Of a DNA stretch of 64,000 nucleotides, positions 16,830-26,566 are shown one piece after another. Position 1 is the stretch's first letter. The number at the start of each line of letters is the position of its first letter. The notes beneath the pieces were generated by a model that saw nothing but the letters and a program-made list of their open reading frames with translations, ran no database searches and had not been told where the DNA came from. A program made the position numbers and the translations under genes. This DNA is from Bacillota bacterium (GTDB lineage Bacteria > Bacillota > Clostridia > Lachnospirales > Lachnospiraceae), in contig JAQXUQ010000006.1 of assembly GCA_029224465.1 (NCBI GenBank), positions 1-64,000 of the forward strand, given 5' to 3'.

Positions 16830-19532
16830 ATGAGTGAAAAATTTGTCCTGATTGACGGACACAGTATTCTGAACAGAGCGTTCTACGGAATGCCGGACCT
16901 TACAAATGCCGCGGGCGTGCACACTGGCGCAGTCTACGGCTTTCTTAATATCATGTTCAAAATCCTTGATGAGGAGAAACCGGACTATCTGACCGTCGCT
17001 TTCGATGTGCATGCGCCGACTTTCCGTCATCAGGTGTACACGGAGTACAAAGGTACGAGACATCCGATGCCGGAGGAGCTGCGCAGTCAGGTCCCTCTCA
17101 TCAAGAAAGTTCTGAAATCCATGGGAATCCGGATTGTCGAGCAGGCGGGGCTTGAGGCGGATGATATTCTCGGGACGCTCGCGAAAAAGGCGCAGTCGCT
17201 TGGCATGGAAGTCTCTCTGATCTCCGGCGACCGTGACCTTCTGCAGATTGCGGACGAACATATTCAGATCCGTATTCCGAAGACGAAAAAGGGACAGACG
17301 ACAATCGAGAATTATTACGCGGGCGATGTTTGGGAAACGCTGCATGTAACACCTGCAGAATTCATTGAGGTCAAGGCGCTGCAGGGAGACACGGCGGACA
17401 ATATCCCTGGCGTGCCGAAGGTCGGTCCGAAGACAGCAGTCGATCTGATCACCAAGTATCATTCTGTCTCTGGTGTTTACGAACATCTGGACGAAATTCC
17501 AAGGACTGCCCTGCGGGAGACGCTGCGCGCGAACAAGGACAAGGCAGAGCTTTCTTTATTCCTTGCAAGAATCAAAACAGACTGCGATCTGGACCTTGCC
17601 CCTGCGGATTCCAGAATCGGAAATTTCTACACGAAAGAGGCATACGCTCTGTATACAGAGCTGGGATTTAAAAACTTTCTCGGCCGTTTTGATGCGGCCG
17701 CCGTCTCTGCCGCGACCGGCGCTGCGGAGGCAGGCTTCTCCTTTGATATAATCGACGATCCGGCGGAGACCGCCGTTGTTTTCAGGAAGGCGGAAGATGC
17801 GGATGGAGTCTGCCTGTTTCCGGTTTATGATGCGCCAAGGTTGCCGGAAGAGCCGGTCCTTCTGGGCGCGGCAGTCGCTTTCGGGCAGGAAACGCATTAT
17901 CTGACTGCGGAGACAGCGGAAGTCATCAGGAACGGGTTCCGGACACTGCGCCTTGCGGCAGGAGAAGGGCACCTGTCAGTTTATGTTTTTCACATCAAAG
18001 AGCTGTTCCCGTTCCTCGGGATTGGTGAAGAGGAGTTTCACGACGGCATCAGGCTGTCCGGAATGTTTGACACGCTGATCGGAAGTTATCTGGTCAACCC
18101 TTTGAAGAGTGACTATGAGCCGCAGGACATTGCTTCGGAGTATCTGCAGGAGACAATTGCTGCGAAGGAGCAGTTCATCGGGAAAAGAACCTTTAAAGAG
18201 AAGCTTTCCGATGGTGCACAGGCCGTAAAGGAAACTGCGGAATATGCGTGCCGGACTGCGTGGAGCCTTTTGCGGGCAGGCGGAAAGATCCGCGAGAAGC
18301 TCGAAGAGGAAGGTATGTGGAAGCTCTATACGGACATGGAACTTCCGCTTTCCTATATTCTGTATGATATGCAGCAGGCCGGCATCCGGGTGCTTCCGGA
18401 CAAGCTCCTGGAATACGGTCAGCAGCTGGAAGGCAGAATTGCGGAGCTGGAGAAGCAGATTCATGAAGAAGCCGGCTGCGAATTCAATATCGCAAGTCCC
18501 AGGCAGCTCGGAGAGATTCTGTTTGACAAGATGTTCCTGCCGGGAGCCAAAAAGACCAAAACCGGATATTCGACTTCGGCGGATATTCTCGAAAAGCTCG
18601 CGCCGGACTATCCGATTGTGGCGCATGTGCTGGAGTACCGCGCGCTGACCAAGCTCAAATCTACATACGCGGACGGGCTTGCCGCTTATATCGCGCCGGA
18701 TTCCAGAATTCATACAACGTTCCATCAGACGATTACCGCGACCGGCAGAATCAGTTCAACAGACCCGAACCTGCAGAATATCCCGATGCGCACAGAGCTG
18801 GGACGCGCGATCCGGAAGGTGTTCGTGCCGAGGGACGGGTATGTTTTTACGGATTCGGATTATTCACAGATTGAGCTGCGCATCCTGGCTTCGATGGCAG
18901 GTGACGAAGGCATGATCGAAGCTTTTAAAGACAATAAAGACATTCATCGGCAGACGGCGGCCAAGGTCTTTCATGTCCCGTTTGACGAGGTGACGCCGCT
19001 CCAGAGAAGAAACGCGAAGGCTGTAAATTTCGGCATTGTGTATGGCATCAGTTCGTTCGGGTTATCCCAGGATCTGTCGATTTCGCGCGCGGAGGCGAAA
19101 AAGTATATCGACGAGTATTATGAAATGTTTCCGGGCATCCGCGTTTTTCTGGAAAAACAAGTACGGGACGCCAAAGAGTACGGCTATTCGGTTACCATGT
19201 TCGGCAGAAGAAGGCCGATTCCCGAGCTATCCAGCAGCAATTTCATGCAGCGTCAGTTCGGCGAGCGCGTCGCGATGAACGCGCCGATTCAGGGGACCGG
19301 TGCCGATATCATGAAGCTTGCGATGATCCGTGTCTACGAAGCACTCCGCAGGAACGGTCTGAAGTCCAGACTCATCCTGCAGATTCATGACGAGCTGCTG
19401 ATTGAGACGGCGCCGGACGAGAAGGAAGCGGTCCGGAAGATTCTGGAAGACGGTATGAAAGGCGCCGCCGATCTTGCGGTGGAACTGGAAGTGGACTGCC
19501 ATGAAGGCAGCGACTGGTACGAGGCGAAATGA
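16830..19532 (+). CDS. polA: DNA polymerase I
   Basis: Family A polymerase of 900 residues for Okazaki-fragment processing and repair gap filling. The N-terminal 5'-3' exonuclease has its acidic motifs (VLIDGHSILNRAFYG, LEADDILGTLA, ISGDRDLLQIAD, QGDTADNIPGVPKVGPKTA). The polymerase has motif A (DSDYSQIELRILASM), motif B (RRNAKAVNFGIVYG) and motif C (LQIHDELLIE). The middle 3'-5' exonuclease domain is folded in but lacks a recognisable D-x-E motif, so proofreading is probably lost, as in many Firmicutes. ATG 16830 is preferred to ATG 16824 because AGGAG abuts the earlier one. It overlaps coaE by 4 nt. Confidence 0.97.
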   Translation: MSEKFVLIDGHSILNRAFYGMPDLTNAAGVHTGAVYGFLNIMFKILDEEKPDYLTVAFDVHAPTFRHQVYTEYKGTRHPMPEELRSQVPLIKKVLKSMGIRIVEQAGLEADDILGTLAKKAQSLGMEVSLISGDRDLLQIADEHIQIRIPKTKKGQTTIENYYAGDVWETLHVTPAEFIEVKALQGDTADNIPGVPKVGPKTAVDLITKYHSVSGVYEHLDEIPRTALRETLRANKDKAELSLFLARIKTDCDLDLAPADSRIGNFYTKEAYALYTELGFKNFLGRFDAAAVSAATGAAEAGFSFDIIDDPAETAVVFRKAEDADGVCLFPVYDAPRLPEEPVLLGAAVAFGQETHYLTAETAEVIRNGFRTLRLAAGEGHLSVYVFHIKELFPFLGIGEEEFHDGIRLSGMFDTLIGSYLVNPLKSDYEPQDIASEYLQETIAAKEQFIGKRTFKEKLSDGAQAVKETAEYACRTAWSLLRAGGKIREKLEEEGMWKLYTDMELPLSYILYDMQQAGIRVLPDKLLEYGQQLEGRIAELEKQIHEEAGCEFNIASPRQLGEILFDKMFLPGAKKTKTGYSTSADILEKLAPDYPIVAHVLEYRALTKLKSTYADGLAAYIAPDSRIHTTFHQTITATGRISSTDPNLQNIPMRTELGRAIRKVFVPRDGYVFTDSDYSQIELRILASMAGDEGMIEAFKDNKDIHRQTAAKVFHVPFDEVTPLQRRNAKAVNFGIVYGISSFGLSQDLSISRAEAKKYIDEYYEMFPGIRVFLEKQVRDAKEYGYSVTMFGRRRPIPELSSSNFMQRQFGERVAMNAPIQGTGADIMKLAMIRVYEALRRNGLKSRLILQIHDELLIETAPDEKEAVRKILEDGMKGAADLAVELEVDCHEGSDWYEAK

Positions 19533-20134
19533 AACTGATCGGAATTACGGGCGGCGTCGGCTCTGGGAAATCCGAGCTGCTTCGTTATATGAAAGAACAC
19601 TATAACTGCCGTATTCTGCTTTCGGATGACGCGGCCAGAGAGCTGGAGAAGCCGGGCGGTCCTTTATATGAGCCTCTGATCACGCTGCTCGAAGGATATC
19701 CTTCTGGAAAGCAGCTTCTTAGTCCTGACGGGGTGATTCTTCCCGCTGAGATGGCCGCCCGAATATTCGCGGACAAGGGGCTCCTTGCAAAGGTAAACGC
19801 GCTGGTGCATCCCGCGGTCCGCCGCTATATTGAGGACGAGGTCGAAAAGGAAAGAGAAAAAGGTGCACTGGACTATTTCTTCCTCGAAGCCGCGCTCTTG
19901 ATTGAGTGCGGTTATAAAGAAATGGTCGATGAGATGTGGTACATTTATTGCCGGGAAGATGTGCGAAGGCAAAGACTTGCTGCTTCCCGCGGGTATGACA
20001 GGGAGAAAACCGACCGTATTATGCAAAATCAGCTGAGCGAAGAGGAATTTCGTAGAAACTGTGATGTGGTCATTGACAATTCCGGTGATCTGGTTGATGC
20101 TTACAGACAGATTGACGAAAGGCTGAAACGTTAG
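19529..20134 (+). CDS. coaE: Dephospho-CoA kinase
   Basis: P-loop kinase of 201 residues catalysing the last step of coenzyme A synthesis, phosphorylation of the 3'-hydroxyl of dephospho-CoA. The Walker A motif GITGGVGSGKSELL is at the N-terminus and DDAARELEKPGGPLY follows; the lid region RLAASRGYDREKTDRIMQNQ is typical. Its ATG overlaps the polA stop (ATGA), so the two are translationally coupled. polA-coaE is a common Firmicutes order. Confidence 0.95.
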   Translation: MKLIGITGGVGSGKSELLRYMKEHYNCRILLSDDAARELEKPGGPLYEPLITLLEGYPSGKQLLSPDGVILPAEMAARIFADKGLLAKVNALVHPAVRRYIEDEVEKEREKGALDYFFLEAALLIECGYKEMVDEMWYIYCREDVRRQRLAASRGYDREKTDRIMQNQLSEEEFRRNCDVVIDNSGDLVDAYRQIDERLKR

Positions 20135-20186
20135 TGCGGAAGCCTGCATTTGGAAAAAGTTTCTTCGAGATACCGGAGTTTGTTTT

Positions 20187-20990
20187 ATGAGATTTCAAAG
20201 TTTTGCAAGCGGCAGCAGCGGTAACTGCGCGTATGTCGGTTCGGACACAACCCACCTTTTAATGGATGCCGGTATCAGCCGGAAGCGGACCTCGGATTCT
20301 CTTCGGGAACTGGGGCTGGAGCTGCGTGATCTGGATGGAATTTTCATCACGCATGAGCATTCCGATCATACAAGCGGCCTGTGGATGATTGCCAAGACTA
20401 CGCAGATGCCGATCTACGCGACGCAGGGAACCATCGACGCGATCAGAAGCAATCCGAAAAGCGAGGTGATTGATCCTTCGCGCTTCATTGCGGTGCGTCC
20501 GAACGAAAAGGTGATTGTCAAGGACCTTACCATTGATCCGATGCACATTTCGCATGACGCGGCGGATCCCGTAGGATACCGTGTCCTGTACGGAAAGAAA
20601 AAGGCGTGCATCTGCACGGATCTTGGCTGTTATAATGAATATACAGTGGAATGCCTGAAGGACAGCGACGTCGTCCTTCTCGAAGCCAACCACGATGTCA
20701 ACATGCTGCAGGTCGGACCGTATCCTTACCGTCTGAAGCAGCGGATTCTCGGCAAGTACGGACACCTGTCCAATGATTCCAGCGGTGATCTGCTTTCCAG
20801 AATTCTGAACGGGCATATGAAAGGCATTTTTTTAGGACATCTTTCGCAGGAGAACAATTATCCCGAGCTTGCTTATGAAACGGTCCGGCTCGAACTGATC
20901 GGCCGGGAGGACCGCACAGGATACCGCACGGATGAACTGCCGCTCCATGTGGCGTCCAGAAGGAATGCTTCGCTTGCGGTGGAGTGGTAA
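20187..20990 (+). CDS. MBL-fold metallo-hydrolase, YycJ/WalJ-like
   Basis: Metallo-beta-lactamase-fold protein of 267 residues. It has the YycJ-type N-terminus FASGSSGNCAYV, the metal-binding motif THEHSDHTSGL, later ligands in MHISHDAADPVG and CTDLG, and C-terminal HLSQENNYPELA. This subfamily comprises cytosolic putative nucleases, linked in Bacillus to the Wal regulon and DNA repair. Here it follows coaE by 52 nt and is not next to a Wal two-component system, so only the family assignment is firm. Confidence 0.88.
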   Translation: MRFQSFASGSSGNCAYVGSDTTHLLMDAGISRKRTSDSLRELGLELRDLDGIFITHEHSDHTSGLWMIAKTTQMPIYATQGTIDAIRSNPKSEVIDPSRFIAVRPNEKVIVKDLTIDPMHISHDAADPVGYRVLYGKKKACICTDLGCYNEYTVECLKDSDVVLLEANHDVNMLQVGPYPYRLKQRILGKYGHLSNDSSGDLLSRILNGHMKGIFLGHLSQENNYPELAYETVRLELIGREDRTGYRTDELPLHVASRRNASLAVEW

Positions 20991-21050
20991 ATCAATTTCC
21001 GAAGAAATAGTCTGCCTGCAAGGAGCGGACGGCAATTAAAGGAGGAAGCA

Positions 21051-21329
21051 ATGCAGGAACGCGCCATTATAACAGTTGTCGGAAAAGATACGGTCGGTAT
21101 CATCGCAAAAGTCTGCGGGCATCTCGCGGAGAACGGAATCAATATTCTGGATATTTCGCAGACGATTGTACAGGGATATTTCAACATGATGATGATTGTT
21201 GATATTACCTCATTGAAGCTCCCGTTTGACGAGTTTTCCACGGAACTTTCAAGGCTCGGGTCAGAGACAATCGGCGTGCAGATCAGATGTCAGAAAGAAG
21301 CGATATTTGACGCAATGCACAGAATCTGA
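21051..21329 (+). CDS. ACT-domain protein (UPF0237)
   Basis: Protein of 92 residues made of a single ACT domain ([30 protein letters not shown]), a small-molecule-binding fold that usually senses amino acids. A near-perfect AAAGGAGGAAGC site precedes it. It is followed 20 nt later by the PFL/DUF711 gene. This pair is conserved across Firmicutes and the two proteins probably work together, but the role is not known. Confidence 0.9.
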   Translation: MQERAIITVVGKDTVGIIAKVCGHLAENGINILDISQTIVQGYFNMMMIVDITSLKLPFDEFSTELSRLGSETIGVQIRCQKEAIFDAMHRI

Positions 21330-21349
21330 GCGCGGGAGGAACAAAGCGT

Positions 21350-22717
21350 ATGATAACAATAGGTGAAGTGGCCGAAACCAATGCGATGATCGAGAAGGAG
21401 AATCTTGACGTCCGGACGATCACGATGGGAATCAGCCTTCTCGACTGCGCGGATTCTGATCTTTCGCAGCTCCGGAAGAAGATCCACGATAAAATATACC
21501 GCTGCGCGAAGGATCTTGTCCGGACGGGTGAGGAGATCTCGAGAGATTTCGGTATACCGATTGTCAATAAGAGAATTTCGGTAACGCCGATTGCGCTGGT
21601 CGGAGCTTCCGCCTGCAAAACTAGCGCTGATTTTGTAAGCATCGCGAAAACCCTCGATGAAACCGCAAAGGAAGTCGGTGTCAATTTCCTCGGCGGTTAT
21701 TCGGCGCTTGTTTCGAAGGGGATGACGCCGGCGGACGAACTGCTGATCCGTTCGATTCCGGAAGCCCTGACAACGACGGACATTGTTTGTTCTTCGGTAA
21801 ATCTGGGATCGACCAAGACCGGCATCGACATGGATGCGGTCCGTCTCATGGGATCGGTGATCAAAGAGACTGCGGAGCTTTCAGAAAAGAGAAATGTTTT
21901 AAACGGCGATTCGAAGCTTGTTGTCTTCTGCAACGCGCCGGATGACAATCCGTTTATGGCCGGCGCCTTTCATGGGGTGACCGAGGGTGATGTCGTTCTG
22001 AATGTCGGTGTCTCCGGACCCGGCGCCGTCAAGGCGGCGCTTGAGAATGTCCGCGGCTGCGATTTCGAAACGCTGAGCGAGACGATCAAAAAAACGGCGT
22101 TCAAGGTAACACGCGTCGGACAGCTTGTTGCAAGAGAAGCTTCGAAGCGACTCGGATATCCATTCGGTATCGTAGACCTATCGCTTGCGCCGACGCCGGC
22201 GGTCGGCGATTCGGTTGCCGATATTCTGTGCGAAATGGGACTGGAGTATGCCGGTGCGCCCGGAACGACCGCGGCGCTTGCCATGCTCAACGATCAGGTC
22301 AAAAAGGGCGGACTGATGGCCAGCTCATATGTCGGCGGCCTCTCCGGCGCTTTCATTCCGGTCAGCGAGGATCAGGGTATGATTAATGCGGCGAACGCCG
22401 GTGCGCTGACGATTGAAAAACTCGAAGCCATGACCTGCGTTTGCTCGGTCGGCCTCGACATGATCGCGATTCCGGGAAATACGAAGGCAACAACGATTTC
22501 CGGAATTATCGCCGATGAGATGGCACTTGGCATGGTCAACCAGAAGACGACAGCCTGCCGCCTGATCCCGGTACCCGGGAAGAAGGTCGGAGATGTGGCG
22601 GAATTCGGAGGGCTTTTGGGGCACGCTCCGATCATGCCGGTGAATAACTTTGACTGCAGCAGATTTGTGGACCGGAGGGGAAGAATTCCGGCGCCGGTTC
22701 ACAGCTTTAAGAACTAA
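21350..22717 (+). CDS. PFL-family protein (UPF0210/DUF711)
   Basis: Protein of 455 residues matching UPF0210, a family with a pyruvate-formate-lyase-like fold and unknown activity. Typical stretches are [54 protein letters not shown] and [20 protein letters not shown]. It lacks a glycyl-radical motif. It is co-transcribed with the upstream ACT protein, and a strong GGGAGGAAC site precedes the ATG. Confidence 0.93.
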   Translation: MITIGEVAETNAMIEKENLDVRTITMGISLLDCADSDLSQLRKKIHDKIYRCAKDLVRTGEEISRDFGIPIVNKRISVTPIALVGASACKTSADFVSIAKTLDETAKEVGVNFLGGYSALVSKGMTPADELLIRSIPEALTTTDIVCSSVNLGSTKTGIDMDAVRLMGSVIKETAELSEKRNVLNGDSKLVVFCNAPDDNPFMAGAFHGVTEGDVVLNVGVSGPGAVKAALENVRGCDFETLSETIKKTAFKVTRVGQLVAREASKRLGYPFGIVDLSLAPTPAVGDSVADILCEMGLEYAGAPGTTAALAMLNDQVKKGGLMASSYVGGLSGAFIPVSEDQGMINAANAGALTIEKLEAMTCVCSVGLDMIAIPGNTKATTISGIIADEMALGMVNQKTTACRLIPVPGKKVGDVAEFGGLLGHAPIMPVNNFDCSRFVDRRGRIPAPVHSFKN

Positions 22718-22739
22718 CGGATTTTGGTGAGGGGACAGT

Positions 22740-23753
22740 ATGAAACAGAACAGGAAATATGCGGTAACGGCATTGGGGGAGCTGCTTGTTGATTTTACCT
22801 GCAGCGGGGAGAGCGCGCAGGGGAATCCCGTTTACGAGGCGAATCCGGGCGGCGCGCCCTGCAATGTTCTTTCGATGCTTTCAAAACTCGGTGACCGTAC
22901 TGCGTTCATCGGCAAAGTCGGGGACGATATGTTCGGCAGAATGCTGAAGGACAAGGCTGCGCGTCAGGGAATCGATATGAGCGGCCTAGAGATGGACAAG
23001 TCCATTCCGACGACCCTTGCATTCGTGCAGAAGCTTCCGAACGGCGACAGAGATTTCTCGTTTTACAGAAAGCCCGGCGCGGATATCATGCTGACCAGCG
23101 AAGAAGTAGAGCGGCACAAGGAGCTTCTGGAGGATACGTCCATTTTTCATTTCGGTACGCTGTCGATGACAGATGAAACCGTGGACCGCGCGACCAGAGA
23201 AGCCCTGACGATTGCCAAGGATAACGGAGCGGTTATTTCCTTTGATCCGAATTACCGCGCGCCTTTGTGGGGGTCTGTGGATGAAGCCAAGGAAAAGATG
23301 GCCTTTGGCATGCAGAACTGTGACGTTTTGAAGATTTCGGATAATGAAATCGCACTGCTGACAGGAAAGGGCGTTCGCCCGGACGGGACAACAGATCCGG
23401 AAGGAATCGATGAGGGTATGCGCATCCTGATTTCGCGGTTCGACATTCCGCTCGCGTTCGCGACACTGGGCGCGGAAGGAAGCAAGGCCTACTGGCAGGG
23501 CCGCAGTGTCTTTGTCCCGGGATTCAAGAATCCGGATACAATTGAAACGACAGGAGCGGGAGACACCTTCTGCGCCTGCGCACTGCATTTTATTCTGAAG
23601 TTCGGATTGAAAGATCTGGATGAAGACAAGTTAAAAGAGCTGCTGACGTTTGCGAACGCGGCGGCGAGCCTGATTACGACAAGAAAAGGTGCGCTTGCGG
23701 TTATGCCTTCGAAAGAAGAAGTACAGGCGTATATTGACCGCTATAACAGGTAA
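22740..23753 (+). CDS. PfkB-family sugar kinase (fructokinase-like)
   Basis: Ribokinase/PfkB-fold kinase of 337 residues. The substrate-binding N-terminal signature is NPGGAPCNVLSMLSKLGDRT, the catalytic-base motif is TTGAGDTFCACAL near residue 275, and SFDPNYRAPLW is typical of bacterial fructokinases. The closest functional class is fructokinase (fructose to fructose-6-phosphate), but sugar specificity cannot be read from sequence. No sugar transporter or regulator is adjacent. It lies 22 nt after the PFL gene with a GAGGGGA site. Confidence 0.88.
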   Translation: MKQNRKYAVTALGELLVDFTCSGESAQGNPVYEANPGGAPCNVLSMLSKLGDRTAFIGKVGDDMFGRMLKDKAARQGIDMSGLEMDKSIPTTLAFVQKLPNGDRDFSFYRKPGADIMLTSEEVERHKELLEDTSIFHFGTLSMTDETVDRATREALTIAKDNGAVISFDPNYRAPLWGSVDEAKEKMAFGMQNCDVLKISDNEIALLTGKGVRPDGTTDPEGIDEGMRILISRFDIPLAFATLGAEGSKAYWQGRSVFVPGFKNPDTIETTGAGDTFCACALHFILKFGLKDLDEDKLKELLTFANAAASLITTRKGALAVMPSKEEVQAYIDRYNR

Positions 23754-23819
23754 AACAAACCGCCGGAGGCAGATGGCTTTCGCGGAGAGGGTTCAGGCGC
23801 GGAAGAATTGGTGGCAGCT

Positions 23820-24188
23820 ATGAGAAAAAGATCGCCTTTGTACAGGAGCTTCGGGTATGCCTTCGCGGGCATTTTCAACACAATCAGGACCGAGAGAAAT
23901 ATCAAGATTCATCTTCTGGCGGCAGGTCTTGTCACACTCTTTGGCGCGCTGCTTCGGATCTCGGTCACGGAGTGGTTTATCTGCCTTCTTTTGTTTGCGC
24001 TGGTGATCAGTCTGGAGCTTGTAAATACGGCAGTGGAAGCCTGCGTGGATCTTGTGACCAAGGAGAAAAAGCCGCTCGCGAAAAAGGCAAAGGATGCAGC
24101 GGCGGGGGCGGTGTTGTTTTCCGCGATCATAGCCGCGGTCATCGGCTGCGTGATTTTCCTGCCAAAGCTTGCTGCACTGTTCGTATAA
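23820..24188 (+). CDS. Diacylglycerol/undecaprenol kinase family
   Basis: Small integral-membrane kinase of 122 residues of the DagK_prokar family. It has the signature ELVNTAVEACVDLVT with the catalytic Glu, three hydrophobic helices and a basic loop (KKPLAKKAKDAAAGAVLF). In Gram-positive bacteria this family usually phosphorylates undecaprenol in cell-wall lipid carrier recycling. The start is uncertain: TTG 23808 and GTG 23811 are in frame upstream, but the protein proper begins at MRKRSPLYRSFGYAF. Confidence 0.88.
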   Translation: MRKRSPLYRSFGYAFAGIFNTIRTERNIKIHLLAAGLVTLFGALLRISVTEWFICLLLFALVISLELVNTAVEACVDLVTKEKKPLAKKAKDAAAGAVLFSAIIAAVIGCVIFLPKLAALFV

Positions 24189-24277
24189 ACGCGTTTCTAT
24201 ACATGGCGGGGCGGATAGAGTATAATGAAATCAGCCGGTCATACGAGTTCCGGCGGGGGAAGAAAAGGAGGCTTAGG

Positions 24278-24607
24278 ATGGCAGACAACAATGTTAAATT
24301 CGGTCTTACAGATGGCGTGAAAAAGCTTCTTCTGGCAGGTATCGGTGCTGTAGCGGTAACCGCCGAGAAATCACAGGAAGTGCTTGATGACCTCGTTGAG
24401 CGCGGAGAGATCACCGTTGAGCAGGGGAAAGCCCTGAATCAGGAACTCAAGCATACGATCAAGGAAAATGTAAGCTCGAAGAAGGAAGATAAAGAACCTT
24501 GCAAGGAAGAAGCCGGCGGCGAAGAGAAACCGGATCTGGACGCGTTTATCAAGAGTCTTTCACCGGAAGACCTGCAGAAGCTCAAAGATACATTGAACGC
24601 AGGCTGA
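24278..24607 (+). CDS. Phasin-like helical protein
   Basis: Protein of 109 residues. The N-terminal helix VKKLLLAGIGAVAVTAEKSQ and the element LVERGEITVEQGKALNQEL resemble the poly(hydroxyalkanoate)-granule-associated/phasin superfamily. Beyond residue 70 it is highly charged (Lys/Glu) and ends with a short helix LSPEDLQKLKDTL. It is co-transcribed with the UbiB-like kinase 5 nt downstream. Such small proteins often precede AarF/UbiB kinases in Clostridia and probably act with them; no granule role is implied. A strong AAAAGGAGG site precedes it. Confidence 0.7.
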   Translation: MADNNVKFGLTDGVKKLLLAGIGAVAVTAEKSQEVLDDLVERGEITVEQGKALNQELKHTIKENVSSKKEDKEPCKEEAGGEEKPDLDAFIKSLSPEDLQKLKDTLNAG

Positions 24608-24612
24608 TTTAA

Positions 24613-26214
24613 ATGCAGCGGGAAGACAAGAAAGTCCCGGCGACAAGCGGACGGCTGCGCGAGATCATGAGCGTTCTCATGCGCAGCAAAATCAATGAGG
24701 GACTGACGCCTTTGAAGCTGCGTCAGATTCTGGAGGAACTGGGACCGACGTATATCAAGCTCGGTCAGATTATGTCCCTGCATTCGGACATCCTGCCTAA
24801 ACAATACTGCGACGAGCTCATGAAGCTGAACTCGGATGTCACGCCGATGCCGTTTGAGACGGTGGAGGAAGTGATTAACCGGTCATATCGTTGCAGGTGG
24901 CAGGATGTTTTTGCATCCATTGAAAAGGAGCCGCTCGGATCCGCTTCGATTGCCCAGGTCCACAAGGCAAAACTCCTTTCCGGCGAGGATGTGATTGTCA
25001 AGGTCCAGAGGAAGGGCATCTACGATATCATGGCGCGCGATATCGGACTGATGAAGCGCGCTGTCAAACTGATTCCGCCGATCGGGGAAATCCGCAATCT
25101 GGTGGATCTGAATATGGTCCTGGACGAGCTCTGGAGTGTTGCGCAGGAAGAAATGGACTTTCTCAAGGAAGCCTCCAATATGGAGGAGTTTTCCCGCAAC
25201 AATAAGGACATTGCCTATGTAACCTGTCCGAAGCTGTATCATGAATACACGACTTCGAGAGTCCTCGTTATGGAATATGTCGGCGGCTGTCCGATTAACG
25301 ATAAGGAAGCGCTGAAGGCTGCAGGCTATGATCTGGATGAGATCGGCAGCAAATATGTCAACAACTTTATCAAGCAGGTGATGGACGACGGCTTTTTCCA
25401 CGCGGATCCGCACCCCGGCAATGTCAAGATCTGCGACGGGAAGATTGTATGGATCGACATGGGCATGATGGGACGCCTTACGGAAAGAGACCGCAGAATT
25501 ATGGTACGCGGCGTGCAGGGGATCGGCATGCATGATCTGCAGACCGTTGAGAGCGCGGTGCTGGATCTGTGCGATTTCCGCGGAAAGCCGGATCATAAAC
25601 AGCTTTACAAAGATCTTCGGGAGTTTATTGAAACTTACGGTTCCAACGGCATGGGAAGCATTGATGTCGCGGAAACGATGGCGGCGCTCATGGAGATCAT
25701 GAAGAAAAACAAGATGTCCATGCCGCATGGTATGACTATGCTGGCACGGGGACTAGCCCATGTCGAAGGCGTCCTTGCGGATATCAGTCCGGACATAAAC
25801 ATGGTGCAGATTGCACAGGCCAGAGTAACCGATGATTATCTGCAGAAGATCGACTGGAAACGGGAACTGTCGCATGACGGCAGAGAAATATACAGGGCAG
25901 TTAAAAAGGGGATTGAGATACCTTCTCTTACAGCCGATGCGCTGAAACAATTCCTTGGCGGCCGCAGTGAAGTCAATTTGAATCTGGAGACGGCTGATCA
26001 TACAGAGCAGGTCATCTTTCAGGCAGTACGGAATCTGGTTATCGGTGTATGCGTGGCGGCGCTGCTGATGAGTTCAAGCCTGATTGCCACGACGGATATG
26101 GAACCGAAGATTCTCGGTATCCCGGCTTTAGGTATGCTGGGGTATATCGGGGCGCTTCTGATCGCGCTGTTTTTCTCACTGCGTCACTGGTACCGGAAAC
26201 GGAAGAAGAAATGA
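24613..26214 (+). CDS. AarF/UbiB (ABC1)-family atypical kinase
   Basis: Atypical protein-kinase-like ATPase of 533 residues. Family motifs are present in order: KxGQ-type GPTYIKLGQIMSLHSDILP, the Ala-rich loop GSASIAQVHKAKL, VIVKVQRKG, the ExD-like QEEMDFLKEASNMEEF, the catalytic FFHADPHPGNVKI and IDMGMMG. Two transmembrane helices end the protein (VCVAALLMSSSLIA and ALGMLGYIGALLIALFFSLR). In proteobacteria UbiB supports ubiquinone synthesis; this organism shows no sign of quinones, so a lipid-handling role is more likely (inference). It overlaps the phasin-like gene's transcript and is followed by a terminator. Confidence 0.92.
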   Translation: MQREDKKVPATSGRLREIMSVLMRSKINEGLTPLKLRQILEELGPTYIKLGQIMSLHSDILPKQYCDELMKLNSDVTPMPFETVEEVINRSYRCRWQDVFASIEKEPLGSASIAQVHKAKLLSGEDVIVKVQRKGIYDIMARDIGLMKRAVKLIPPIGEIRNLVDLNMVLDELWSVAQEEMDFLKEASNMEEFSRNNKDIAYVTCPKLYHEYTTSRVLVMEYVGGCPINDKEALKAAGYDLDEIGSKYVNNFIKQVMDDGFFHADPHPGNVKICDGKIVWIDMGMMGRLTERDRRIMVRGVQGIGMHDLQTVESAVLDLCDFRGKPDHKQLYKDLREFIETYGSNGMGSIDVAETMAALMEIMKKNKMSMPHGMTMLARGLAHVEGVLADISPDINMVQIAQARVTDDYLQKIDWKRELSHDGREIYRAVKKGIEIPSLTADALKQFLGGRSEVNLNLETADHTEQVIFQAVRNLVIGVCVAALLMSSSLIATTDMEPKILGIPALGMLGYIGALLIALFFSLRHWYRKRKKK

Positions 26215-26256
26215 CTGCTGCAGGTGCAGCGGCAAAACAGAATTATAGTGCAAAAG

Positions 26257-26294
26257 ATAAAAGGCAGAGGCCACAATGGCACCTGCCTTTTTTC
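26257..26294 (+). terminator. Rho-independent terminator after the UbiB-like gene
   Basis: An AAAAGGCAG arm near 26259 pairs with CTGCC-TTTTTT (26283-26293), with an inner GGCC/GG extension. It begins about 45 nt after the stop codon and ends in a T-run. Confidence 0.75.
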
Positions 26295-26566
26295 GATGTA
26301 TCAGACAGAAACAAAAGGCGCTGCCGGAGCCTTTTGGGAGTACCGGACTGGGAGTGTCCGGGATAGACACCGGCTTCACTCTCTGATTTCCTCTGAATAC
26401 GGCATTATCATATCATTTCCATAATCATATTTAAAGCTGTAATAACGAAATGAAATTATGATAATGATTAAAATTAAGATAATTTACAATAGTTAATCGA
26501 TCCATTGGTTGATTTGTTATTCGGGCAGTGATAGGGTACGCGGCGACAGTTCAATGGAGGCCCGAA
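26295..26566 (+). other. Intergenic region with two hairpins and an AT-rich promoter block
   Basis: No gene is seen. AAAAGGC (26313-26319) pairs with GCCTTTT (26329-26335), and CCGGAC (26343-26348) pairs with GTCCGG (26356-26361). From about 26400 the DNA becomes very AT-rich (TGAAATTATGATAATGATTA) up to the surface-protein gene. A candidate promoter is TTGATT at 26509-26514 with a weak TAGGGT 17 nt later. No known riboswitch pattern was recognised. Confidence 0.4.

Noticed and set aside
26430-26500. Fur-box-like TGATAATGATTA element upstream of the surface protein
   Set aside because: Only a partial match inside very AT-rich DNA, with no iron-related gene nearby.
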